Shown one piece after another: positions 1 through 13,100 of a stretch of DNA of 60,000 bases. Source of the stretch: Nematostella vectensis (lineage: Eukaryota > Cnidaria > Anthozoa > Actiniaria > Edwardsiidae); assembly GCF_932526225.1 (NCBI RefSeq), contig NC_064043.1, positions 5,015,501 to 5,075,500 on the forward strand, written 5' to 3'. Position 1 is the first letter of the stretch, and each line of letters begins with the position of its first letter. The position numbers were made by a program, and so were the translations under genes. Below the pieces are notes generated by a model. The model was not told the DNA's origin and made no database searches. It saw only the letters and a list, made by a program, of their open reading frames with translations.

Positions 1-143
1 TGCTAAAAAAAAGAGGAAACTTTAACCAGTAAGTATCACTACTTTATAAGAGCAGAACTGTAGCTTATAATACGAAAATCAAGCTTACCTCCCTCGTGAA
101 TATTGGGCATAATGCGAATAGGAACACCGTTCTTGCAAATCAT
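1..143 (-). CDS. Probable first coding exon of an unidentified gene leaving the window
   Basis: On the minus strand an ATG at 143-141 opens a frame (MICKNGVPIRIMPNIHEG) that ends at 89 in a strong splice donor, GTAAGC at 88-83. About 80 bases on, a pyrimidine-rich tract ends in AG at 4-3, so a second exon would begin at position 2 and leave the window. An upstream ATG at 198-196 gives only a 14-residue uORF ending at 154. Upstream lie an ATGGCGGC motif (198-191) and three CCAAT boxes at 218, 239 and 251, as in a housekeeping promoter. I do not recognise the protein. The exon call rests on splice signals and promoter-like context only. Confidence 0.4.
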
Positions 144-270
144 GTTCGTTTGTTTACGATCCTCTTCGTATCCAGCGGAAGTCACTTTCAGCCGCCATCA
201 TTTACAAGTCTCCTTGACCAATCAAAGCGCGCATGAATCCAATCGACTGACCAATCAGAATTAAAAGTCA
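144..270 (-). promoter_or_regulatory. Putative promoter with three CCAAT boxes and a YY1-like motif
   Basis: CCAAT pentamers read on the plus strand at 218-222, 239-243 and 251-255, close together just upstream of the minus-strand ATG at 143. The ATGGCGGC core at 198-191 resembles a YY1 site. Both motif types are common in TATA-less animal promoters. No TATA box was seen. Its role is inferred from position. Confidence 0.35.
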
Positions 271-2292
271 ACTTAGCTGTATGGTCAATGTATGATCAAT
301 GTGGGGGAGAGATTATGTAAGAAAAGGGGGCATATAGGGAAGAGTTGATAACAATTAAATACTATATGCCATGGGATTATGAGGGTTTCTAGTGATAGTA
401 CAACCTTTAGACAGTTAATCTGCTGATTGTCGGGATTTTAGTCTACAATTTTGGAATATTTGATAAAATAGCATTTTTATCAATAAAATCGACAGGTCGG
501 CAGGCGGGAAATTAAACGAAACTCATAAAAATCCATATCAAAGGGAACTGAATTCTAAACAACCGGATATTTATAGGACAATTACTTCACTTTCGATTTG
601 AAAAGACGTGTTTGAAAGACTAAAAAAAATCACTCCATTGCCTGGTTTACAAAAAGTCTCATAAACAGGCAATATAGCCTGGTTTAAAAGGGGTCCACCG
701 CGTTCCTCTCTCTCCCAAGAAAATTGGTGAATATCAAAAACATTGGCTATACAGGCCATCGTGTCAAAGCAGATAAGCAGAGAAAGGATGAAGATTAGAC
801 ATAGTAGAGGGCTTTGTGTTTACACTTTTTTAAGGTAATTTCAGTTCATACATACAAATTTGCTCAAAGCAGAAGTTATGAAATCTCAATGTCTTTACAC
901 GTGTGACGTATGTCTGACCATAATAATTAAAACGTTCCAAAGGAGCACGTATTGAGAACACGCATTTAAAAAAAAACATCCAGCCAGAGATGTCACCAAA
1001 TTTTCATGCCCCGACGCAGATAGCAGCAAAATATTGCTATGTTTGTCTGATCATAAGTGGTCTGATGCGTTTTATAATGTAGGATCAAATTGTGTTCATA
1101 GCAAATATTATTGGTATTTTTTTTACACTAAAATTTAATGTTAAGAGCATTTTCAGACTAAAAAGTCGAAAGAACAAAATAGAGAGAACATTCACCACTT
1201 TTTATTTGAAATATCTCATAATTTTCTATATATTGTCAACACTGTAATATATTTCTTATTTCATACCAGAACATCAATTATTCCTTCAATTTACATAAAT
1301 TTAAATATATTCTGAAAACATGTTCAAAACAGTAACAATTTCCTTTTCTTTTTACATTTTTCAAGACAAATATTTTGTGCGCTGTCATTATCAGATTATG
1401 TACACTAAAAAGCCAATATGACCCTTGAATTAAAATCCACATGCTAAAAGCATATTCGAAAAAACAAGTGCTACAAGAACTTTGTACTACAATGACAGCG
1501 CCAATAAATCCCTTAAAAAAAACAAACAGTAAACGCAATCCCGTAATTGCATGAAGAATCAATAACAATTTTACTGGATCATAAAAGGATCCATGCAAGT
1601 ATTACAATCTTCTTGATCTAACATTTAGAACGCTACTGAGCGCACGCATCCAATATGCTATTAAAACCTATAAATACCTCCCTGCAGAAATCACTTTGTT
1701 AGTTAATTAGGAGAGGAAGTTTCTACGAGGATGTTAACTAATAACAGACCAGTTGAAATCGAGATCGGCACAAAATGAATACAGCTAAAAGGATAATTTC
1801 CCGAAGAAGAAAAAATGAATCGCCAGCACTAAAAACTAACGTTGTGACTACCACAGTACCACATTTACCCTGAGGTATGAGCATCTCATTTGTATAGGGT
1901 CTCACAGCCTACGATACATTAATGTCGGGGCGCAACATACCTAAATAAAGAGGAGTTCTTATGAAATTATTCTGGTCTTATCGGACTAGTACTTTAAAGA
2001 CCAAGTTCCGATGTGACGAAGTTATACCATGGACGTACCATCACGGTTATACCGACAGTGTAAAAAAACACCTGCATCTCAAACAACTTTCTACTGTTTT
2101 CCACTTTATACGTCTTGACATACAGGGCATTTCTGCATACTCGAGTTTCGCCAGGATTTCCCTGGCCTCTTGTTTTTGAGGATCTTCCTTCGTTCCTCAG
2201 TTTCCTGGGTAAACATTTCGTGGGTTCCTATGCTTTCGGGTCTTCCTCTCATTTCCTTAGTGCATTTGCTCATCCCGACTCCTTTGTGCCCC
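271..2292. other. Intergenic region and probable BRCA2 3' UTR
   Basis: This is about 2 kb of AT-rich sequence between the left-edge gene and the BRCA2 stop codon. No convincing gene is visible; the open frames here are short and have no recognisable domain. An AATAAA on the minus strand (TTTATT at about 1201-1206) is a possible BRCA2 polyadenylation signal, which would make a 3' UTR of about 1.1 kb. Nothing else stands out. Confidence 0.4.
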
Positions 2293-5200
2293 TCAAGATA
2301 CTTTCCGTGGCCTCTTAAATTCCCTCCTTACACCCGCGGACGCTAATATATTTAGCGTCGGGAGTGGCGGGGGCTCAGATACACTTTCTAGAAGCTTCCT
2401 CTTACACTGGCCACTCATTCGACCAGCAGGTGTTCCTAAGTAGCAAACTGAAGGGCTCTTTCTGCTCCATATTGAAGATGGGCTTGTGCGGTCCTCTTCT
2501 GTCACACCCTGTTGGCTAGGCCTATTAGGAGTGTTCATGGCGTCCTCTAAAGGCTGCTTTGAGCAAGCTAAGAAGATTTCCATGTCCTTCAGGTAAAAGG
2601 AAAACTTGTCAGTATCAACATATGAAACGAAATAAATAATTCGAAAAAAAAAAAAAACAGATGGCGAGATATACATTGTGTTACGGCTAGACCAGTAAAA
2701 CCATAAACATGGAACTATATATTGAATATTTGTTTTCACAAATCACAAAAAAAAAATGCCAGATCGTTTTGGTTTACCCACTTACATCAATAGCCATTTT
2801 GAGCTGCTCTAGAGCAACCTTCAGGTGCTTGTTTCGAGGCTTGAGTGAAAGGACAGAGAGCTCGTTGAAGGAGAGTACAGGACACTTATGGCGCTCACGA
2901 AGCCTCACCACCAGGTTACTGCACGACACAAGTGAACCGCGCTGCGCCAAGTCTTCGACACAATAGGTCTGGTTTCAGCGAGAAACAAGAGTGTTAGCGA
3001 TAGAGGATCGGGAGGAAGGGTAGAGGTAAACAGAATATACATGGCTATAATGATGATGGCAACGAGTGATTTTGGCGATGTTGATAAAGATGACGATGAT
3101 AGAGTTGATAAAGGTCATATGCAGGAGATATGTTAATGATAATGACATAATGATGATGAGAATGTTCTGAAAATGAATGTTGTCAGTCATCCAGATACTT
3201 TACAAATAACGGAAATATAAATCGGTTTCTGGAATTTTAATATTACGTGAAATTAGACGTTTCGACCGAAACCATTAGTCTTCATCAGTGAGTTAGTCAC
3301 GTGACGACAGAGCGTCACGTGACAACAGTCGAGGAGTATCGACTCGACTATATACAATCTTGCTAAATACGCGTCTTCCGTCCTAAGCCCGCTCGTTGTC
3401 ACAACACCTCATCATATAGAAAATACGAAAGATTTCGTAGAGAGGGTGAAGGATTTCAAACTCCAACAGGACGAGGTTATTATTTCCTATGAAATCACCG
3501 CATTATTTACATCTATTCCACCTGATGTTGCTATTTCAGTAGTACGTGATCGAGTCGGTAGCAACTCTAAAGGAACGCACAAACCTTAGCGTGGATAATA
3601 TGGTTGAGTTTATTAATCTCTGTCTGAAGACCGCTTACTTCTCCTTTGGTGGCCAAATTTACAAGCAAGTGCATGGCTGTGCTATGGGCTTCCCCGTTTC
3701 CCCGATCGTGGCGAATCTATGCATGGAGGCCTTTGAACAGCAAGCGCTTCAGAGTTACACCGGCAGCCCCCCCCCCCTATCCCCCCCCCCCCACGACTGT
3801 GGCTCCGTTATGTAGACGATACATTTGTAGTTCTCCGTAAGGGATATCTATCTCATTTCTTCGATCATATCAATAGTGTGAACCCCCACATCTAGTTTAC
3901 TCAGAAAATGAGTCAGGACAACATCATTACATCATTTCTGGATTGCTTGTTTCATGTAAACACGGGTGGCAGCCTGGACACTAAGGTTTATAGGAAAGCA
4001 ACTCACACTGACCATTATCTACAGTTTGATTCCCACCATCCTATGTTGCACAAGCTTGGTGTTTTCCGGACTCTCAGCCACAGAGCCGAACAGGTTTTCA
4101 GCGACCCCAAGAAGGTAATCCATGAAAACAAAACATATCAAGACGGCGCCGCGCATATGCGGATATCCCAATTGGTTTTTTGGAGAAACAAAAGCTAGAC
4201 ACCGAGAACGAAGAGGAAGTAACGGCAATTCCACCGATGGGAGGCCGAAGGCGTGGGTTACCATCCCGTATGTACGGGGGCTTTCGGAGAACGTTAAGAA
4301 TTCCCCTAAACAACATGGCATAGTGGCTTACTACAAACCGCAGAACACCCTGAGGGAGAAACTTGTCAAAGTGAAAGACAAGAAAGCCTTTGAGCTCCAG
4401 CGTGGTATATTGTATACCTTGTGGGGAGAAAGGGTGTAAGAAAACGTAGGTTGGTGAGACTTTACAGTCAATTAAAGCGCGGTCACAACAACACCAGCGA
4501 CCCTACAAAAATAGTTTTCGTTAAGCGGACAAACAACAAACAGTGCGAAACATGATCAAATGCGCTTCATAGTCTTTAGTCATCAGCATCGAGTTACGGA
4601 CCGATCCACACAGTTTACAATCATAAGTGCGAGTTAGTGTGTAAGCACTGTCACAATCATGTGTGCGAGTTAGTGTGTAAGCAATGTCACAATCGTGTGC
4701 GAGTTAGTGTGTAAGAACTGTCACAATCATGTGTGCGAGTTAGTGTGTAAGCACTGTCACAATCATGTGCGCGAGTTAGTGTGTAAGAACTGTCACAATC
4801 ATGTGTGCGAGTTAGTGTGTAAGAACTGTCACAATCATGTGTGCGAGTTAGTGTGTAAGAACTGTCACAATCATGTGCGCGAGTTAGTGTGTAAGCACTG
4901 TCACAATCATGTGTGCGAGATAGTGTGTAAGAACTGTCACAATCATGTGTGCGAGTTAGTGTATAAGCACTGTCACAATCATGTATGCGAGATAGTGTGT
5001 AAGCACTGTCACAATCATGTGTGCGAGATAGTGTGTAAGCACTGTCACAATCATGTGTGTGAGATAGTGTGTAAGCACTGTCACAATCATGTGTGTGAGT
5101 TAGTGTGTAAGCACTGTCACAATCATGTGTGCGAGTTAGTGTGTAAGCACTGTCACAATCATGTGTGCGAGTTAGTGTGTAAACATACTGTCACAATCAT

Positions 5201-8200
5201 GTGTGCGAGTTAGTGTGTAAGCACTGTCACAATCATGTGTGTTAGTTAGTGTGTAAGCACTGTCACAATCATGTGTGCGAGTTAGTGTGTAAGCACTGTC
5301 ACAATCATGTGTGCGAGTTAGTGTGTAAACACTGTCACAATCATGTGTGCGAGTTAGTGTGTAAGAACTGTCACAATCATGTGCGCGAGTTAGTGTGTAA
5401 GCACTGTCACAATCATGTGTGCGAGTTAGTGTGTAAGCACTGTCACAATCATGTGTGCGAGTTAGTGTGTAAGCACTGTCACAATCATGTGTGCGAGTTA
5501 GTGTGTAAGCACTGTCACAATCATGTGTGCGAGTTAGTGTGTAAGCACTGTCACAATCATGTGTGCGAGTTAGTGTGTAAGCACTGTCACAATCATGTGT
5601 GCGAGTTAGTGTGTAAGCACTGTCACAATCATGTGCGCGAGTTAGTGTGTAAGAACTGTCACAATCATGTGCGCGAGTTAGTGTGTAAGAACTGTCACAA
5701 TCATGTGTGTTAGTTAGTGTGTAAGCACTGTCACAATCATGTGTGCGAGTTAGTGTGTAAGAACTGTCACAATCATGTGCGCGAGTTAGTGTGTAAGCAC
5801 TGTCACAATCATGTGTGCGAGTTAGTGTGTAAGCACTGTCACAATCATGTGTGCGAGTTAGTGTGTAAGCACTGTCACAATCATGTGTGCGAGTTAGTGT
5901 GTAAGCACTGTCACAATCATGTGTGGGAGTTAGTGTGTAAGCACTGTCACAATCATGTGTGCGAGTTAGTGTATAAGCACTGTCACAATCATGTGTGTGA
6001 GTTAGTGTGTAAGCACTGTCACAATCATGTGCGCGAGTTATTGTGTAAGAACTGTCACAATCATGTGTGCGAGTTAGTGTGTAAGCACTGTCACAATCAT
6101 GTGTGCGAGTTAGTGTATAAGCACTGTCACAATCATGTGTGCGAGTTAGTGTATAAGCACTGTCACAATCATGTGTGTGAGTTAGTGTGTAAGCACTGTC
6201 ACAATCATGTGTGCGAGTTAGTGTGTAAGCACTGTCACAATCATGTGTGTTAGATAGTATGTAAGCACTGTCACAATCATGTGTGCGAGTTAGTGTGTAA
6301 GAACTGTCACAATCATGTGCGCGAGTTAGTGTGTAAGCACTGTCACAATCATGTGCGCGAGTTAGTGTGTAAGCACTGTCACAATCATGTGTGCGAGTTA
6401 GTGTGTAAGCACTGTCACAATCATGTGTGCGAGTTAGTGTGTAAGCACGTCACAATCATGTGTGTGAGTTAGTGTGTAAGCACTGTCACAATCATGTGTG
6501 CGAGATAGTGTATAAGCACTGTCACAATCATGTGTGCGAGTTAGTGTGTAAGCACTGTCACAATCATGTGTGCGAGTTAGTATGTAAGCACTGTCACAAT
6601 CATGTGTGTGAGTTAGTGTGTAAGCACTGTCACAATCATGTGTGTGAGTTAGTGTGTAAGCACTGTCACAATCATGTGTGCGAGTTAGTGTGTAAGCACT
6701 GTCACAATCATGTGTGTGAGTTAGTGTGTAAGCACTGTCACAATCATGTGTGCGAGTTAGTGTGTAAGCACTGTCACAATCATGTGTGCGAGTTAGTGTA
6801 TAAGCACTGTCACAATCATGTGTGTGAGTTAGTGTGTAAGCACTGTCACAATCATGTGTGCGAGTTAGTGTGTAAGCACTGTCACAATCATGTGTGCGAG
6901 TTAGTGTATAAGCACTGTCACAATCATGTGTGTGAGATAGTGTGTAAACACTGTCACAATCATGTGTGCGAGTTAGTGTGTAAGCACTGTCACAATCATG
7001 TGTGTTAGATAGTATGTAAGCACTGTCACAATCATGTGTGCGAGTTAGTGTGTAAGAACTGTCACAATCATGTGCGCGAGTTAGTGTGTAAGCACTGTCA
7101 CAATCATGTGTGTGAGATAGTGTGTAAGCACTGTCACAATCATGTGTGTGAGTTAGTGTGTAAGCACTGTCACAATCATGTGTGCGAGTTAGTGTGTAAG
7201 CACTGTCACAATCATGTGTGCGAGTTAGTGTATAAGCACTGTCACAATCATGTGTGTTAGATAGTATGTAAGCACTGTCACAATCATGTGTGCGAGTTAG
7301 TGTGTAAGAACTGTCACAATCATGTGCGCGAGTTAGTGTGTAAGCACTGTCACAATCATGTGTGTGAGATAGTGTGTAAGCACTGTCACAATCATGTGCG
7401 CGAGTTAGTGTGTAAGCACTGTCACAATCATGTGTGTGAGATAGTGTGTAAGCACTGTCACAATCATGTGTGCGAGTTAGTGTGTAAGCACTGTCACAAT
7501 CATGTGTGCGAGTTAGTGTGTAAGCACTGTCACAATCATGTGTGTGAGTTAGTGTGTAAGCACTGTCACAATCATGTGCGCGAGTTAGTGTGTAAGAACT
7601 GTCACAATCATGTGTGCGAGTTAGTGTGTAAGCACTGTCACAATCATGTGTGCGAGTTAGTGTGTAAACATACTGTCACAATCATGTGTGCGAGTTAGTG
7701 TGTAAACATACTGTCACAATCATGTGTGTTAGATAGTGTGTAAGCACTGTCACAATCATGTGTGGGAGTTAGTGTGTAAGCACTGTCACAATCATGTGTG
7801 CGAGTTAGTGTGTAAGCACTGTCACAATCATAAGTGTGAGTTAGTGTGTAAGCACTGCCACAATCATGTGTGCGAGTAAGTGTGTAAGAACTGTCACAAT
7901 CATGTGTGCGAGTTAGTGGGTAAGCACTGTCACAATCATGTGTGCGAGTTAGTGTGTAAGCACTGTCACAATCATGTGTGCGAGTTAGTGTGTAAGCACT
8001 GTCACAATCATGTGTGTTAGATAGTGTGTAAGAACTGTCACAATCATGTGTGTGAGTTAGTGTGTAAGCACTGTCACAATCATGTGTGTGAGTTAGTGTG
8101 TAAACATACTGTCACAATCATGTGTGTTAGATAGTGTGTAAGCACTGTCACAATCATGTGCGCGAGTTAGTGTGTAAGCACTGTCACAATCATGTGTGCG

Positions 8201-10149
8201 AGTTAGTGTGTAAGCACTGTCACAATCATGTGTGCGAGTTAGTGTGTAAGCACTGTCACAATCATGTGCGCGAGTTAGTGTGTAAGCACTGTCACAATCA
8301 TGTGTGCGAGTTAGTGTGTAAGCACTGTCACAATCATGTGTGTTAGTGTGTAAGCACTGTCACAATCATGTGCGCGAGTTAGTGTGTAAACATACTGTCA
8401 CAATCATGTGTGTTAGATAGTGTGTAAGCACTGTCACAATCATGTGTGTGAGTTAGTGTGTAAGCACTGTCACAATCATAAGTGCGAGTTAGTGTATAAG
8501 CACTGTCACAATCATGTGCGCGAGTTAGTGTGTAAGCACTGTCACAATCATGTGTGTTAGATAGTGTGTAAGAACTGTCACAATCATGTGTGTGAGTTAG
8601 TGTGTAAGCACTGTCACAATCATGTGTGTGAGTTAGTGTGTAAGCACTGTCACAATCATGTGTGCGAGTTAGTGTGTAAACATACTGTCACAATCATGTG
8701 TGTTAGATAGTGTGTAAGCACTGTCACAATCATGTGTGCGAGTTAGTGTGTAAACATACTGTCACAATCATGTGTGCGAGTTAGTGTGTAAGCACTGTCA
8801 CAATCATGTGTGCGAGTTAGTGTGTAAGCACTGTCACAATCATGTGTGCGAGTTAGTGTGTAAGCACTGTCACAATCATAAGTGTGAGTTAGTGTGTAAG
8901 CACTGTCACAATCATGTGCGCGAGTTAGTGTGTAAGCACTGTCACAATCATGTGTGCGAGTTAGTGTGTAAGCACTGTCACAATCATAAGTGTGAGTTAG
9001 TGTGTAAGCACTGTCACAATCATGTGCGCGAGTTAGTGTGTAAGCACTGTCACAATCATGTGTGCGAGATAGTGTGTAAGCACTGTCACAATCATGTGTG
9101 CGAGATAGTGTGTAAGCACTGTCACAATCATGTGTGCGAGTTAGTGTGTAAGCACTGTCACAATCATGTGTGTGAGTTAGTGTGTAAGCACTGTCACAAT
9201 CATGTGTGTGAGTTAGTGTGTAAGCACTGTCACAATCATGTGTGTGAGTTAGTGTGTAAGCACTGTCACAATCATGTGTGCGAGATAGTGTGTAAGCACT
9301 GTCACAGAAGGTGGCCCCACGAGCCAGTGCAGTGAGGGACATGACCTATGCGACAGGACGGTCCACAGTTCCCAAGCCAGGTTTTAACATCTCCGCAACC
9401 CCCAAGTTGACCCGAACCGGGTTCGAACCCTTGTCTTCATACTTGAGAAGCAAACCTCGTGTCATTCTCATGCCAATCTCGTTCAGTTATGCCAATCTCG
9501 TGCAGTTATAGCAAGGGCGCGTTTTTTACTCGTGATTCCGGAATGATAATGATTAGAATTTAAAAACCCCGCGCGTTCGTTTATCCCGCGTTCCCATTCC
9601 GGAAGGAACGAAGGCAATTCCACCAATTCTGCTAACTGTAGCAGAAGGACTCGAATGCCATTCTGAACATTCTCTACCAACCATTCCCATTACAGAATGA
9701 TAGGGGAAAAACGCGCCCTAAGACTCGCGGGCAAGCCGTTTACTACCCCACCTTCAATCCTCCCCAGAACTTCACAGCAACAATACTATGCTCATGATCA
9801 GCCAGGTAGAGCGTCTCTAGACTGGACCTATAAATCATAGCAAGGCAATTAATGTTAAATGAGATGTTCCTTGGGGTAAACGGCTTTTTACAGCAGTTTC
9901 ATTAAGGTTAATAGGCTTCGAGTAACGTAGGGATAGGGGGTAGCACGTTTGATGATAGAGGCGTCATAGGGAAGGTAGGTATAGGGATGGTTTATCGTGT
10001 TCAAAGAAAAAAGCTTCGTAGGCATAGGGGAGAAGGGGATCTGGGATCTGACTGGCTTACCCCTCATGTGTCTTCACATGTACCACCACACCGACTAGGT
10101 CGACCTCCGAGTTGACGGTACACTGGTCCAGCTCAAAGAAACATGCAGC
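2293..10149 (-). CDS. BRCA2: BRCA2 OB3 and C-terminal exons
   Basis: Exons 10149-10061, 9827-9752, 2968-2786 and 2586-2293 (TGA at 2295-2293) encode OB3 and the tail. [13 protein letters not shown] matches human [29 protein letters not shown] matches VYLSDECYNLLAIKFW, and [13 protein letters not shown] falls at the human MLIAASNLQWR position. The tail ends in EFKRPRKVS, a probable nuclear localisation signal. It is short, and I see no clear equivalent of the human C-terminal RAD51-binding segment. A 6.8-kb intron (2969-9751) separates the last two exons from the rest and holds the Penelope element and the long 36-bp array. Confidence 0.88.
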
Positions 10150-13100
10150 CTGAAAAAGTGGACAAATAGGCTCAACATTTGAACCTCAAAATATGGCACG
10201 ATTATGTGTTTCAAGAAAATATCTATACCGTTATTCCCATGAAAAGAATTCGCCGAATTTTGAACATTAGTCTTTTGTTTGTACTCTTAGACGTAGCGCT
10301 CTTTGTGGGGGGCCCTAAAACTTCCCTAACGCAGAAGAGCAAGAGTTCTTTTGGGCCTTCTTTCGCGGCCAAAAAAAAAGAGAGCACTGAATTCTTTGTG
10401 TCGGGCATCATCCCTGATAAAAGGCTTAGGAAATTTTTAAAATTTCATCAACCCTTTGTATTTTCAGACACACGATATAAAACGTCAACCCTGTGGTGAT
10501 TGATTTCCCTTTAACTATGACAACATGGGAAAGACGCACCTGTCTGGGTGTGTACAGTTCCTTTAGTGTGTCAGGCTCACTCGCGACTGACTGGTAGCGA
10601 GTGCTGCGTGTGGCGGAGAGCTAGATTGATGGAGAAAGAGTAAGTTGTGGGACGATCTTTACGTTATTTGAGTTTGAAGCAATGGCCTCAATAAAAAAGC
10701 GAAAATAAAAACAGAAGAAAAGCTACCTGCAAAGCAGAACCCCCTCGGTACCTGTGCAAATGAAAAAAGTGCATAATTCAGGACCCTGGTGGAGTAGGGG
10801 AGAACGGGATTTTAGCTTTCAGAAAACGGCAACGAGGTCTATCGTAAACAGCGATCGGGAAGACGGATGGGGAAACAAAAACGGCCTGAAAACAGAATAC
10901 AGACCCCTCCGACAGGACCGTGACAAGGGGCGGGTATTCACTAGCGAAGGAAACTTTTGAGTATCTTTTAGGCATCGGTTGTACGCATTCCGATTGACAG
11001 ATCTGAAGTGTTTTTATTGAGTACCTGGAGGGCGAGGACGAGAGGTGGTAAATCTTGAGCCTGCTGCCCTCGGTCAGCATCTGCATGATCTCTTCACTGG
11101 GCCGCCAGATACTCAACGTCGCCACTGGAAGAAGAAACAGAAGTGCAGTAGAAATTATGTCATGCCCTCCTCCCACCCCCTCCCATACCTAAGACCAAAT
11201 AGATGATGGCATACCTGTCTTGTCCCTCTCGTTGTCATGGTAATTACCAATACCTAAGACCAAACAGATGATGGCATACCTGTCTTGTCCCTCTCGTTGT
11301 CATGGTAATTACCAATACCTAAGACAAAATAGATGATGGCATACCTGTCTTGTCCCTCTCGTTGTCATGGTAATTACCAATACCTAAGACCAAATAGATG
11401 ATGGCATACCTGTCTTGTCCCTCTCGTTGTCATGGTAATTACCAATACCTAAGACCAAATAGATGATGGCATACCTGTCTTGTCCCTCTCGTTGTCATGG
11501 TAATTACCAATACCTAAGACCAAATAGATGATGGCATACCTGTCTTGTCCCTCTCGTTGTCATGGTAATTACCAATACCTAAGATCAAATAGATGATGGC
11601 ATACCTGTCCTGTCCCTCTCGTTGTCATGGTAATTACCAATACCTAAGATCAAATAGATGATGGCATACCTGTCTTGTCCCTCTCGTTGTCATGGTAATT
11701 ACCAATACCTAAGACCAAATAGATGATGGCATACCTGTCTTGTCCCTCTCGTTGTCATGGTAATTACCAATACCTAAGACCAAATAGATGATGGCATACC
11801 TGTCTTGTCCCTCTCGTTGTCATGGTAATTACCAATACCTAAGACCAAATAGATGATGGCATACCTGTCTTGTCCCTCTCGTTGTCATGGTAATTACCAA
11901 TACCTAAGACCAAATAGATGATGGCATACCTGTCTTGTCCCTCTCGTTGTCATGGTAATTACCAATACCTAAGACCAAATAGATGATGGCATACCTGTCT
12001 TGTCCCTCTCGTTGTCATGGTAATTACCAATACCTAAGATCAAATAGATGATGGCATACCTGTCTTGTCCCCCTCGTTGTCATGGTAATTACCAATACCT
12101 AAGACCAAATAGATGATGGCATACCTGTCTTGTCCCTCTCGTTGTCATGGTAATTACCAATACCTAAGACCAAATAGATGATGGCATACCTGTCTTGTCC
12201 CTCTCGTTGTCATGGTAATTACCAATACCTAAGACCAAATAGATGATGGCATACCTGTCTTGTCCCTCTCGTTGTCATGGTAATTACCAATACCTAAGAT
12301 CAAATAGATGATGGCATACCTGTCTTGTCCCTCTCGTTGTCATGGTAATTACCAATACCTAAGACCAAATAGATGATGGCATACCTGTCTTGTCCCTCTC
12401 ATTGTCATGGTAATTACCAATACCTAAGACCAAATAGATGATGGCATACCTGTCTTGTCCCTCTCGTTGTCATGGTAATTACCAATACCTAAGATCAAAT
12501 AGATGATGGCATACCTGTCTTGTCCCTCTCGTTGTCATGGTAATAACCAATACCAAAGACCAAATAAATGATGGCATACCTGTCTTGTCCCTCTCGTTGT
12601 CATGGTAATTACCAATACCTAAGACCAAATAGATGATGGCATACCTGTCTTGTCCCTCTCGTTGTCATGATAATTACCAATACCTAAGATCAAATAGATG
12701 ATGGCATACCTGTCTTGTCCCTCTCGTTGTCATGGTAATTACCAATCCGCAGCTTGAGCAGCGGGACGACACTCCGCGGAGAGACACCCTGAAAAAAATG
12801 ATGAAAAGCTTGAACCGTTTTAGGCAGATATTGAAAATCGTACAGGTAAAGCAAGTCTTCTCTCCACAGTCAATGCATACAGGTGCGTTGTCCTCGTTCT
12901 TCATGCAACAACATACAGGTGCGTTGTCCTCGTTCTTCATGCAACAACATACAGGGGCGTTGTCCTCGTTCTTCATGCAACAACATACAGGGGCGTTGTC
13001 CTCGTTTTTCATGCAACAATATATAGGGGCGTTGTCCTTGTTCTTCATGCAACAATATACAGGGGCGTTGTCCTCGTTCTTCATTCAACAACATACAGGG

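Noticed and set aside
4620-9306. Possible CRISPR array
   Set aside because: Repeats are directly tandem with no unique spacers, and the surroundings are an animal gene.
4695-9342. Long Cys/His-rich open frames ([12 protein letters not shown] repeats) resembling zinc-finger or metallothionein proteins
   Set aside because: They are translations of a 36-bp minisatellite, open because 36 is a multiple of three. They are broken at every unit-length variant, and the opposite strand is open too.
9415-9445. GGTTCGAACCC resembling a tRNA B box
   Set aside because: The word is a palindrome. No cloverleaf or A box can be folded around it on either strand.
10778-11020. Extension of the BRCA2 OB2 exon past 11025 ([10 protein letters not shown] and onward)
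   Set aside because: The frame stays open, but CAG/GTACTC at 11025 in phase 2 joins the next exon (10603) in frame and restores the human order [10 protein letters not shown].
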